A program made the position numbers and the translations under genes. This document shows positions 23,480 through 34,615 of a DNA stretch of 64,000 nt, piece by piece. The stretch spans positions 17,078,506 to 17,142,505 of the forward strand of contig OX465102.1 in assembly GCA_949987565.1 (NCBI GenBank). The letters are read 5' to 3'. Below the pieces are notes generated by a model, which was not told the DNA's origin, did no database searches, and saw only the letters and a list, made by a program, of their open reading frames with translations. Source of the stretch: Luidia sarsii (Eukaryota; Echinodermata; Asteroidea; Paxillosida; Luidiidae). Every line of letters begins with the position of its first letter. Position 1 is the first letter of the stretch.

Positions 23480-23942
23480 CTGACCCGGCACGGCAACATG
23501 AGGAATATCCCACCAAAATACTTTTCGAGTAAATAACGCCTAAAGTCAAAGTATCTTCTCAATTCGATAAAAAAAAAATCAATTTTTGTTTCTTTGCATT
23601 TTCGGAAAGATGATGTATTGGGGGATATTATGTCCAAAGGATTTTTCCGAAATCCGTCTCTAAATGTTGAAAAAATGAGGATTTCGTACTGTTTACATGA
23701 AAATGTAAAGTCCCTGCCTTTTTGAATGGCCGCTTTCGAGGAGTTAGAATGGCGCTGCTACATGTATATTGTGTCTGGTACCAAATGAACGAGCGAAGTC
23801 CCCTTGTACTATTTGCAACACAGTTCACACGGAAATAATTGTGATATCATTTGAAAGCTAATGGTATACTCTTTTACATCATTAGAAAATCTCAAAATCT
23901 CAAAAGTGGGGGGTTATTTCTCATTATGCTGTGCCGGCTCAC
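23480..23942. mobile_element. GTGACCCGG MITE, long copy (family 2, 463 bp)
   Basis: The left end CTGACCCGGCACGGC and right end GCTGTGCCGGCTCAC are inverted. Subterminal blocks GAGGAATATCCCACCAAAA and GAAAGCTAATGGTATACTC are shared with the two 251-252 bp copies. About 210 bp of central sequence is absent from those, so they look like internal-deletion derivatives. No transposase reading frame is present. Confidence 0.8.
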
Positions 23943-23961
23943 TGCTCACAATATAATATAC

Positions 23962-24037
23962 AAGGAGAGGATTCGAACTGATGCGGTGAGATGCCGTCAT
24001 CAAGTCCTGTAGTTGCACGCTCGACTAACTCCCCAAG
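23962..24037 (-). repeat. tRNA-like element
   Basis: Minus strand: TTAGTCGAGCGTGC resembles an A box, and AGTTCGAATCC matches the B box. The spacing and weak stems suggest a decayed tRNA-derived repeat of a different type from the 21790 family. Confidence 0.45.
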
Positions 24038-24331
24038 CACCCATCGCTAGACCCTTCCTAGCTTTGCATTCCGTCCCTGACATTTAAGGCCCAAGATTGT
24101 CCTTGAATGCGGCGATTCTCCATATAGATTGCATTTTATCGTTCACACATACTAAAAACCTTCCTGCGGACGTAATCCGCAGGAAATGACTTAGAAAATA
24201 TCGGCTCGGCATATTCGTTTTGCAACACTTCACACTTTGATATAACCATCACCCCTCCCCAACCCCCCCCCCCCAAAAAAAAATCCACACACTTCAAAAC
24301 CTTATTTTTCTTATTTTCATTCAACGGCTAG

Positions 24332-24972
24332 TTAACCCTCTATATACCACGGCACATTACCAGTTGAGAAAACAAAAGTTATCTTTTTTTTGATCAATTG
24401 ATAGTCACTGTTGATGTTAAAAAAAAATTAATTAATTAATGACTTTAGAATTAATGACGGTAGCATATATGCTACATTGGGTGATAATGTCACGATTTTA
24501 TTGAAATTATATTTTATTGAAATTATAGCACACAATTTTTCATACAATGCACATGGTAATTATTTGAAGCTTGGTCTTGGATGGATCACTTCAACAGTAG
24601 CAAACATGTATTTGAATGCACACTGACAATGACAATAGTGCATAGTTTATTATGCAACTTCATGTGAGTCTTTGGGGTATTGGGTAAAAGAAAAGCATCA
24701 AAATGTCTCCCTAACTATCGCCAAAAAGCCGGTAGAACACCATGAAATACGCGAACTTTTGGAAAACTTCTATTGCGCAACTGCCATGTTTTGTCATGAA
24801 GAAAAATGCAACTAAATAGACCACTACAGCCAACAGAGGGGGCTATAATTATTGTAATGGTGTAGCAGATATGCTCCAATGGGTCATAGGTGATGGTTTA
24901 CTGCATTTAGAGGAAGAAATAATTGCCTAAAGGTAGTGTAGCAGATATGCTACGATGGTGCATAGAGGGTTT
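24332..24972. mobile_element. Possible TIR element with AACCCTCTAT ends (about 640 bp)
   Basis: The left end TTAACCCTCTATATACCA faces TGGTGCATAGAGGGTTTTA on the right. Inside are three copies of a GTAGCANATATGCTAC-type palindrome (24460-24475, 24862-24877 with one mismatch, 24938-24953). The CCCTCTAT terminus next to TTAA recalls piggyBac-type ends, but the right TTAA is not intact. Boundaries are tentative. Confidence 0.4.
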
Positions 24973-25414
24973 TATTTAAGGCCTCGGATATTATCGATTA
25001 GTGCTCTGAAGGTCGCACGTGAAAAACGTCAATACAGCTGAAATGCAGAGTACATCTGAGATGACATCCCCAACCCATACATATCCGGAATCTCTGTGAG
25101 TTAAAAGGTTGCCTGATGAGCGAAGCAAGGAATTCCTCACAGTGACATTCCCAGGGAAATTAAAGTGGACCGCTAGCACCTTAAAGGACACTCACATATC
25201 ACTGGTAGAGATAATGAAGGCATATGGCATCCATGCACAATAGTTAGTCGATATTTCGAACCTACTTTGTCGCTGTACATGTACATCAAGGGACTGGTCC
25301 TTCATGCATAAGAACATTCTTTAGATCTCCTAGCTTTTGGGTGATCGTGTTGAGCCTTTCAGATAAAACAAAAAAAACGAGAATTCGAATAAAATATAAA
25401 TTATTGAATTTAAA

Positions 25415-25525
25415 ATTTTAGTGGACCTGACGTTTCGATCCTAGCAGGACCTTTATAAAAGGCTTTTCTCAGCCTTTGAGAAAGGTCCTGCTATAGGATC
25501 AGAAACTCAGGCCCACTAAATTCTG
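25415..25525. repeat. Head-to-head dimer of hammerhead-like motif, long arms
   Basis: Left arm GTGGACCTGACGTTTCGATC then CTAGCAGGACCTTT; right arm AAAGGTCCTGCTATAGGATC then AGAAACTCAGGCCCAC. The arms pair over roughly 45 bp around a short AAGGC-rich centre. It is the longest foldback version of the family. Confidence 0.8.
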
Positions 25526-25674
25526 AGATTTTAATTTTGGTAAATTTAGTCAGTAAGCAGTTTGCAACAGTTTGGTATATCACATTACATTTTAAAGTAA
25601 CACAAAACATGTTGCGAAGTGCTCACAGACTTTCTCACAGAAAAAAAAAGTTGCAGATCTCAAAAATTTAGAAG

Positions 25675-25720
25675 GGGCTGACGTTTGGTTCTAGCAGGAC
25701 CTTCCACGAAGGCAGAACAG
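25675..25720 (+). repeat. Hammerhead-like motif, single copy
   Basis: GGGGCTGACGTTTGGTTCTA then GCAGGACCTTCCACGAAGGC; same order as the family consensus, with substitutions. Confidence 0.65.
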
Positions 25721-26799
25721 ACTGGAAATCAAGAGAGAAGGACACAGTGGTGGTTGAGGAGCAAGAGAGGGATGACAACAGGTGGAGGAAGGTGAAGATT
25801 ATCAATCGGTTGGGGTCGTTTTTCTTATAAGAAATGCATTTCAAATCAACATAGGCCTAAGGCAAGTGGATTCGACACATCCATACTTTATGGTTGCAGG
25901 CCTATGCTCTGAGCCGAGACAGATGAGTCTCGGTGGTCACTTGAAGGATGCTGCACGCAACTGTTTCATCCTGAGAGAGTTCTGGAAACGGGTCGCTCTG
26001 TGGGTCTGTGGGGCAGCGGGAGGAGGGGTAAGGGCCTGGAAGGGATACGTGGAACCTGTGGCTGCTGGGTGGGTGGGTGGGTGGGTGGGTTGGTGGGGGG
26101 GGGGGGTGAGGTGACCGACGTTAAAGTGCCGGGAGCTGCTTGCCCCACCCCCGACACTCTTTATAGAAAGGAAGGCTTCTCACGCACGGCAGGTTTTCGC
26201 AACTATAAGCGAGCTCCTCTATTATAAAAACTCGGTTCAGGTTCGCAGCTGATGAGCGCTGGCGCTTGGATGCAAGAGCTGCTGATCGATTCGTGCTCTT
26301 CCGTGGAAATGGACAAGGGGACGATGTTGTTTTTGTTAAGCAATTCCCGGAAAGGCAGGGGAAAAGGTCCTGCATATACCAAACCAGCCAGAGATGAAGC
26401 CGCGGTCTGAACGTGTGCGGTCTGAACCGCGTCCCCAAACGCAGTGGCCGTCTTTGAATCTTCTTAAAGCGCCGGCGCGCGAGACGGAACTGACTTGTCT
26501 CCGACGCCAAGTTCGGCCATTAATCAGAACAAGGAAGATCCCTCTGTGTATGTATGTACGCCGCGTGTGTGCGCTGCGTGTGGGGCGAGAAGCGTTTCTG
26601 CGCTGCAGGGCCGGGTTGGGATGGGAGGGGGGGGGGATCACTCGGCCAGAGGATTATGCGTTTTGAGGTCGATCGTTGCAGTGACGATCAGAATGTCCAG
26701 TTTGCACGCGCGCACATTGCAGGGGTTTTTGGTTACAGTTAAACGGCCGCGCCGACGAGTGAGGGACTCTGTCGTGGCCCCGGACCCGCTTGCACTGTG
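25721..26799. other. Intron 2 segment with (GGGT)n G-rich tract
   Basis: Mostly unique DNA. GGTGGGTGGGTGGGT at 26066-26106 runs into a G tract and could form a G-quadruplex on the sense strand. The rest is CpG-rich without recognisable coding content. Confidence 0.55.
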
Positions 26800-27096
26800 T
26801 ACCCGTGTCTCTCTGTCCCATCCCCCATGTGGCTCTGCCCTCACCCCCCTGCATGTCTCTTATCTGTCCGCCGTGTGTCTCTCTGGCCCTGTCTGCCTGT
26901 ATCTGTCTCTATGGGGGGTCTCTCTCCGTCTCTGCTCCGCCTCTTCTCTCTCTCTGACTCTTCCTGCATCTCAGCCTCCGTCTCTCGGCCAGACTATCTC
27001 CTCGCCTACATTGTTGTATTCCTCTCTATATATATACCTCTATCACCGTCTCTCTATCTCTCTGTCTCGCTGCCCCCTCTCGATCACTCTATCTCT

Positions 27097-27144
<48 letters not shown>

Positions 27145-27150
27145 CATCTT
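26800..27150. repeat. CT-rich pyrimidine tract
   Basis: CTGTCTCTCT-type degenerate repeats ending in a pure (CT)n run near 27105-27140. Ser/Leu-rich open frames are its translation. Confidence 0.9.
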
Positions 27151-30100
27151 CTTTCCACCTTCAAGATTAATGGGAAAAACATATTTTGCAACACGACGGG
27201 AAGTTATTATCCGATAACTTTGACTGGCAATAGTTACCCTTCACCACCACCAAATTCTTATGGTCTTCCAATCCAACCCCACCCCACCCCACTCCTCCAC
27301 CAAGATTGCAGGAGGCGGGTAGACAGGCCGTAACGACTGCGGGAGCAATGTAGCGTGTCCAATGACGGCCTTATCGCTCCGGGGGCATGTCCCAATGGAG
27401 CGAATCTGCCGCCATCAGTTTCATATTTCGCTTCTCTGATAATCAGAGCATGTTCCAGAAGATATCCGCGCGGATTCCTATGTAGACCCCCCCCCCCTCT
27501 CCTCCTCCACCTTCTCATTTGTGTTTTGTGGCGTTTAGTTTTTTTGAGGGGCAGGCAATCCCGTTCGGTAGGTTATGGGACCAGGGAGAGGCTTACTGAT
27601 TCCGCGGATGATAGATGCAGGGGATCAAGGGATACAGCTGCCAGGACGTGAGTGCACGCTGACTATAGAAAGCGATATTTCACGGGGAACAACGGATTAA
27701 TAGGCCCCTTGGCGCTGTACACGCGGGGCGCAGCGCGCGTCCTGCGGCGTGAGCACCGGTCCCCGCAAGACAGTGCTCTCGTCGAATCAGGCATCGGGCC
27801 AAATATAGGCTTTTGTGGCCAACCGGGGCCCGTCACACTTTCTGCTTCATATCAGCGCAATATCGTCTGTATAATGCAGCATCTGCACATCGTATTGAGA
27901 GACATTCTTAGGATACGAGGTTCGCTGTGGGCCGTCTCTTTTTTTGTGAGAGCAGAAAGCAAGGGGAGGTTAATTTGTGCGCATTCTTCTCTGAATTTGC
28001 CTGACACTGCCCATTCCTGCCGACCCGTGCTCTCTAAGCCTGCGCGTCTTATAGCCATTGAATTTAGCACCCCAGATAGGCCTATCTGGGTTAGTAGGAC
28101 ATTATAATGCAAAGGCCTATATGCGCATGACACCCATATAGTGGAGACATATTTGTGAGTCCCTTTGCAATTCACCATACTCCGATTGGTTTGTATAGAT
28201 GTTCAAAAGCTTCCTGCGCATTCTGCGACCAGCAAGCTCCTGTCACTTGCTGTCTTATTAGATTAAACCCAGTTGGAGATATACTAGGCCTACATCTCCA
28301 CCATGTGAAGGTTCTGAAGGACATCGCATTCTAATCAAGGATGGTTGGCTCTCAAATCGAGCAATAATATCAGAGTCCTATCTAGGGACTGGACACGGCG
28401 ATAACGGTCTATACGAGTTTCAACGATATATTAATGAACTCAGAATTCACCGGTAAGAAGCATTCCGTTCTCCCTGGAGTAAGATGAACCACGGGGAAAA
28501 GAAACAGACCATGGTTTAGCCAGTATACAAGGGAACTAACACAATAAGGACCAATTTATAAACCTTTAAAATGCTGAAAAAAAACCCGTGCACGTCAAGT
28601 TATCCACTACACAATTCATTGTCCGCCTCATGTCACAAGGCTGGTCGGGGTTAACGTGACTGTATTTTGACGTATAGGGACACCTTTAAGTTATCAGACA
28701 GTTCTTCGTGACTCTGGGATTTTTTTTTTATTACACATTACTAGCCGAAATGTTACAGTAAAGGAGCTAGACCTTCATCCAAGGCAAAATGGCAAGGACG
28801 CGTTAATGCCAAGGGTTGGAGACAATAGGCGCTGTCTCCCATCTATTATTGACCTTGTCACAGCTATCTTTGTTCTCCTGGCCTTTACCAAAGTCTGCGT
28901 CTGTACGCGTCTGCACAGATTGGATTTTTTTTTATTTTAGTCCAAAATGTCATTTTGCAGTCTGTAACGTATTTGCACACTACACTTTAAGATAACCGCA
29001 TCAATGCATTTGATGTTTTGATTTCCATTGGGCGAGATTTGGGGGAACGCTCGAACGTGTTCTCTTCTTTTTTCTTCTCTAATTTGAGCATTTTCTTGAA
29101 GGAGGAAATTGCCTGCCGCCAAGCGATGCCGGAATGGAAGTGCTTTACGAGTGCCAAGACGGTCTCCCACCCGCATTATTAAACCGAACATGGGCACAGC
29201 AAAGAGGGTGACCCAAAAAAAAAATTGAGTGAGGAAAAAGAAAAAAACCAAACAAATCCTCGATCACAATCGAGAGATTGTTATCGGTGCTCAGAACGGG
29301 CAGCCCGCAGCGGTGCGAGTTGGGTATAGATGGGCTGGCCTGGTCGTACATGCGCGCCACAAAAGCGAAATGATGGAAGCAAACAAGCGGAATTACCAAA
29401 GGTCGAGCACAGTGGTAAGTCTTGGGGGATGAAACCAACAGGAAAAACAACATCGGAGACGCCCCTTCCCTCTCACTCACACTTACGCTACATGTCTCCT
29501 GGCCAGGGTGGTTAAAGCTGCCATAAAGGCATTTCCCCTCGTTTCCATCTGAAAATTGCCAATTCAAAAAAAAATCAAAAAAAAAAAAAAAAATCTAAAG
29601 AATGGCGTTCTCATCGACATCAATCCCACACAATGTTTAGCTTCGATGCAAGCAATTTTTACATCAAGGGTGTACACATTCACACCATATGTTACGATAT
29701 TGAATCATGCTTTCTGGTTGTTTGTCCTGTTTAATTTCAACGATACGGGTCGTCAAACAAAATGTTAATAAAACTGAAGTGTATCTCTAATCTGTTGATA
29801 GACCATTCCTTTTTCTCCCTATAGCTGTGTGCAGCCAAAGCTACTGACACCGACTCCCTCGTCATTGCTAAATCATTTTTCCAGTGCCCTTTTGAACGCC
29901 ATCTCTGATTACATTGACGAGTAATTCGATTAAATTTGCCCATCAATAACTCGGGAAACCAACGAAACTGACCGGTAAATTCGTAATGAAATTAGACCGG
30001 GTAACGCAGATTTGATTGGGCCTGGAATCCGACCCCACCGGAGGTGTGTGGTTACGTGTCAGCGGTCTAACACCTGAGATATAACTCAGCCGGACGAGTG

Positions 30101-30660
30101 AGTTAAGGTCTCGGATAGGGAGGCCATTTTGGGCGCACACACACTGCAACCCCCACCCCCCTGTAGTGTGCTTGTTGGGTTGACACGCGAGGCCATAAGT
30201 GACTCCAGTCCTTGCATGTCCACAAAGTCTAGTGCGTCGATACGTTCGTTCAAAAAATGACATTTGAATGGAGCACAATATCATTCTGTAAGAATTTACC
30301 TCGCTTTGACGTATGATTATTGGTGTGTGCTCAGTGCTTTACCCGACTGCCCTCACTCTATGCCAAGTGCTTTGCCCGATTGCCTGCTGAGGGCAGCTCA
30401 TGCACGCATGGATAGATACAGATTTGTGACTGCCAAAGAGCGCCACACCCATTACACTATGCCCTTTGAAGTGCCTGGCCGTCATAATTATATCAAGTAC
30501 CCGGATGCGATTATATCCGAAGCTATTATAGTCTTATGAACAGTCAGTTTGTGAGCAAGATGAACAATCCATTTGCTTTTGGCTTATCTTGTGAAATGAA
30601 TAAGGGATAGTAGCTTTGAATATCTCAAAGTACACGAGTGACTTAAATGCATAAAATTAT
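27151..30660. other. Intron 2 segment, mostly unique DNA
   Basis: No gene recognised. It contains a C11 run (27488-27498), a perfect 20-bp palindrome CCCAGATAGGCCTATCTGGG at 28071-28090, and an A-rich stretch at 29565-29594. The open frame at 27652-28107 has no known domain. Confidence 0.5.
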
Positions 30661-30665
30661 GAGTG

Positions 30666-30737
30666 AGCTTGGAATTCGAACCCGCGACTCCCTCTTCCTG
30701 GTGCAGGCGTCTTAACCAGTTGACCATGTAGGCTACC
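30666..30737 (-). repeat. tRNA-like element, distinct type
   Basis: Minus strand: TGGTCAACTGGTTAAGAC resembles the A box and D arm, and GCGGGTTCGAATTCC contains a near-perfect B box. The anticodon stem is poor. The sequence differs from the 21790 family, so it is probably a tRNA pseudogene or another SINE head. Confidence 0.5.
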
Positions 30738-31028
30738 ACCGAGCTGGTCGAGGTCATGTGATGGAATTGAATCTGCATAGCGGCCGATGGATTAACACGA
30801 TGTGATTACGCTTCATCTTTGTACTGTATAGGCTCACGTGTTATATATCCCACCACCGACATCTTATCTGTTTTATATGATAAATGAATTTCATGTATTT
30901 CATGTATAGGCCTATTTCGAATTCATTTTTACAATCTTCTTCAAGCCTATACGAACAGAACTGTCAACTATTCAAAGAGAAAAAAACCCTGACTGGGCAC
31001 TTTTGATCAATGGTGAAAACAACGCCAA

Positions 31029-31099
31029 CCGGAACGGGACTTGAACCCGCGACCTCTGACTTTGCGTGCTAGCCCTCTTACTATCAGAGCTAGCCAGGC
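31029..31099 (-). repeat. tRNA-derived SINE head (21790 family)
   Basis: Minus strand shares with 21790-21868 the anticodon loop ACGCAAA and the block CAGAGGTC. It has a better B box (GGGTTCAAGTCCC) and the TAGCTCTGATAG A box. Stems carry mismatches. Confidence 0.7.
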
Positions 31100-31220
31100 C
31101 TCGGGTGTCAGTCTTCCCAAATAGTCAACCAGCCTTTACCGGTGTTGGGGCAGCAGTCAGAACCGAGTTTGTGCGCTTTGAAGAAAAAAAAAGTCAATAA
31201 CATAAACACAAACATTCAAA

Positions 31221-31284
31221 AGGACCAGGGTTTCAGCCTATGTGTTAGTGCACCAGCGCTCTATTATTGAAACTATCCAGCCAT
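31221..31284 (-). repeat. Decayed tRNA-derived SINE head (21790 family)
   Basis: Minus strand GGCTGGATAGTTTCAATAAT, then AGAGCGCTGGTGC, aligns to the 5' half of the family; the B box is eroded (GGCTGAAACCC). Confidence 0.55.
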
Positions 31285-32407
31285 ATGGCGGGCACTAAAA
31301 TAGTCAACTTTCTATATGTGTGTTTCATATTGTGTGATCTATTTTTGTATGTGTATGTGTTAAATAATGCTAATACAGAATACTAAATAATACTTGCGCG
31401 TATTGAATAATTGTATAAACTCATCAACCTAAATCAAACTGTTCAGACGGGTCCAGCTTTTATAGGTAAATACCGGTAGTGCTCCCATTTTGTTTTTGTT
31501 TTTTGGGTGGGCTGTTCGTCTCTTGGCACGAATAAAAGGCTCTTAATGCATTTCCCTTTGATCCTTTTAGCTCCTAGTGGCCGCAAAGCGATCGCCTCCC
31601 CCCTCCCGTCAATTTATCAGCCCACCAATCGCTTAGGCGCTGAGCACGCGGGCTGACATTTTAAGACGTCTGCAGGGTGAAGCCGAAAAGAGGTCACGCG
31701 CGCCATTTGGCCGTTTGCCAGCGCGGGAACGGCTACGGCCCTACACTCGGCTGGTACCCGGCAATCCGGTAGCGGTCACTTTCACCAAACTCGTCGCAAC
31801 TCATCGAGATCAATCGCAAGTCGATGAGCGATGGCTTATCCGTCGTGAGTGGAGATACGACGCATCGTAAGGCTTTGTAAAAAAAAAAGAAAAAAAAAAA
31901 AGATCCATCCTGGCGCCCGTGATGGGGACATGCCTCGTGGACAGCGAAGCGAAGTGACAGGCTACTCACCGCCCAGAGTTAAGATGGAAGACAAAGAGCG
32001 AATCTCCGCTGCCGTCGCTGCCACCAACAGTATTCGTATATATATATATATGCGCGCAGCTGACTCTCCCAAACATCTTCGTGAAGTTGATGACGTCACC
32101 CGGCCGTCTGTTAGGCGCCGTGGAATACAGAGTGACTGCTATTTAGTCACGGAATGACATTCAGCATGCACGGACATCTGAAATGAAGCTACCTTCACTA
32201 AAATCACGAGACTGACGCAGGGATTGAACGAAAATGCGGCGTGCCCTTTCAAAGTGTTCAAGAGACATTTTCCCGGTACATTGTTCCTGGCACATCGATA
32301 CATTGATTTAGACAAACGGAACGTTGCACAGTAACCAGAAAAGTCACGAGTGGCAGTCATCTCCATTTTCATTTTTAGAAGATTGGTAAAATTGCTCAGG
32401 AAGCTTC
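31285..32407. other. Intron 2 segment with minor repeats
   Basis: A related copy of the 10743 repeat at 31808-31871 is followed by an A-rich run (31879-31901). An (AT)n run lies at 32038-32050. No gene recognised. Confidence 0.5.
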
Positions 32408-32480
32408 ACTGGACCGGTATTTGAACCCAGGCTTCGGGTGCATCGTGCTAGGTCCCTCCTATACCATGCTATCCAGCTTT
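32408..32480 (-). repeat. tRNA-derived SINE head (21790 family)
   Basis: Minus strand GCTGGATAGCATGGTATAGG carries the A-box region, and TGGGTTCAAATACC the B box; the anticodon arm is diverged. Confidence 0.6.
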
Positions 32481-33489
32481 CAGGTGAGGTGACTTCCAAA
32501 TACGGTAGTCGATCACATTTGCTGGGATGGGCGCAAGTCGGAAGAAGCATTAAATGATTAACTACCGTACATCTTAAGCAATCACATTCCGATTCTAGAG
32601 ATCACTCAGAGAGAATGCAATTCATTAAACTTTGTTTTTAAACAAACAAAGGAATACATATCTGAGTTTTCTTTTACATTTCGTTTAATCAACAAATGAA
32701 CCAGGATCAGTTGAATCATCTAATATTGTCTTTATTCTTGATATATTTATATTTTTGGTTCGATAATTTGACATGCAAAATGCCATCAAAAATAATTATT
32801 ACCGCGGTCAGCTGCATCATCAATCTTTCGGATGGCCCCGATTTGCAGCGCTGCGAATGGACACGGTATTAACGAAGTAGGCAATCGCCGGTCGGCGATA
32901 ATCCAGCATTAGGACGTGCGAAGGGCACCCATTCTATCAGCAGATCCATCTTCGCCAAGTATGGGCCTTACCCCAGGCCGTGCCTCTGACACTTCATCTT
33001 GCATACGCTAATGGTTTACTCCTCTACGAGGTCTGCTGGGGAAAAAAAATAGACCATCCTCTGGAATCACGCGACGAAAGAATAACACACAACCAGAGCA
33101 CACAGTTTCGATCAAATTCTGTGCCCAAGACCAATTACCTTGGCGTTATTTTTGTTAGTCTTCGGGGAGATTTCTCCCGATTTCGTAGTTTCTCAACGTG
33201 ACTGAAGCCGGAGTCTGTCGTCATGTTATAGGGAGCCAGCAGACGGATAGATCCCCCGCTGTCCACTTGCCATGCATCCATGTGCAGTGTCCGTCACTCC
33301 CACCCCCACCCCGGCACGTCTGCCCCCAAAACCTCGGGCACCACTTGGCCCTCGTAACGTCAAGGGGTAGGGGAGATTCCCCCTCTTCACAGTGTCGCTA
33401 TCTCTCTGTAAACCCCCCCCCCCCAAGGGTAGGGCTGGCTTTAAGATGATTGATACGCACACGCGGTCATCCAGGAGGTGGGAGATTGT
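32481..33489. other. Intron 2 segment, nothing specific
   Basis: Unique-looking DNA with a C12 run near 33413-33424; no gene or family recognised. Confidence 0.5.
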
Positions 33490-34615
33490 CTGAATTTTCG
33501 TTATTTCTTCTTCTCCTCCTCCACCTCTTCCTCCTCCTTCTTTTTAGCTTTTTTGCTTTTCTTCTTCTTCTTCTTCTCCTCCTTCTCCTCCTTCCCCGTC
33601 TCTTCATCTGCTCCTCCTCCTCCACTTCCTTCATTTTCTTCTTCTGCTTCTTCTTCTTCTGCTCTTTGTCCTTCTCCTTCCTTCTTCTTCCTTCTCCTTC
33701 CTTCTTCTTTCTTCTTCTTCCTTCTTCTTCCTTCTCCTTCCTTCTTCTTCCTTCTGCTTCTTCTGCTTCTTGTCCTTCTCCTTGTCCTTCTCCTTCCTTC
33801 TTCTTCCTTCTCCTTCCTTCTTCTTCCTTCTCTTTCCTTCTTCCTTCTGCCTTCTTCCTTCTGCTTCTTCTGCTCCTTGTCCTTCTCCTTCCTTCGTCTT
33901 CCTTCTCCTTCCTTCTTCTTCCTTCTCCTTCCTTCTTCTTTCTTCTTCTTCCTTCTTCTTCCTTCTCCTTCCTTCTTCTTCCTTCTGCTTCTTCTGCTTC
34001 TTGTCCTCCTCCTTGTCCTTCTCCTTCCTTCTTCTTCCTTCTCCTTCCTTCTTCTTCCTTCTCTTTCCTTCTTCCTTCTGCCTTCTTCCTTCTGCTTCTT
34101 CTGCTCCTTGTCCTTCTCCTTCCTTCGTCTTCCTTCTCCTTCCTTCTTCTTCCTTCTGCTTCTTCTGCTTCTTGTCCTTCTCCTTGTCCTTCTCCTTCCT
34201 TCTTCTTCCTTCTCATTCCTTCTTCTTCCTTCTCTTTCCTTCTTCCTTCTGCCTTCTTCCTTCTGCTTCTTCTGCTCCTTGTCCTTCTCCTTCCTTCTTC
34301 TTCCTTCTCCTTCCCTCTTCTTCCTTCTGCTTCTTCTGTTTCTTGTCCTTCTCATTGTCCTTCTACTTCCTTCTTCTTCCTTCTACTTCCTTCTTCTTCC
34401 TTCTCCTTCCTTCTTCTTCCTTCTCCTTCCTTCTCCTTCCTTCTACTTCCTTCTTCTTCCTTCTGCCTTCTTCCTTCTGCTCCTTCTGCTTTTCTTCCTT
34501 CTGCCTTCTTCCTTCTGCTCCTTCTGCTTCTTGTCCTTGTCCTTCCTTCTTCCTCCTTCTTCCTCCTTCTTCCTTCTTCTTCCTTCTTCCTTCCCCCTCC
34601 TCCTCCTTCCCTTGC
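33490..34615. repeat. 1.1 kb polypyrimidine tract with higher-order repeats
   Basis: Made of CTT, TCC and CTTC units with almost no purines except G in CTGCTTCTTCTGC and TTGTCC blocks. The marker TTCTGCTTCTTCTG recurs at 33752, 33983, 34154 and 34325, spacings of 231, 171 and 171 bp, showing segmental tandem duplication. Pyrimidines lie on the sense strand. The 405- and 424-residue open frames here are pure repeat translation. Confidence 0.95.
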
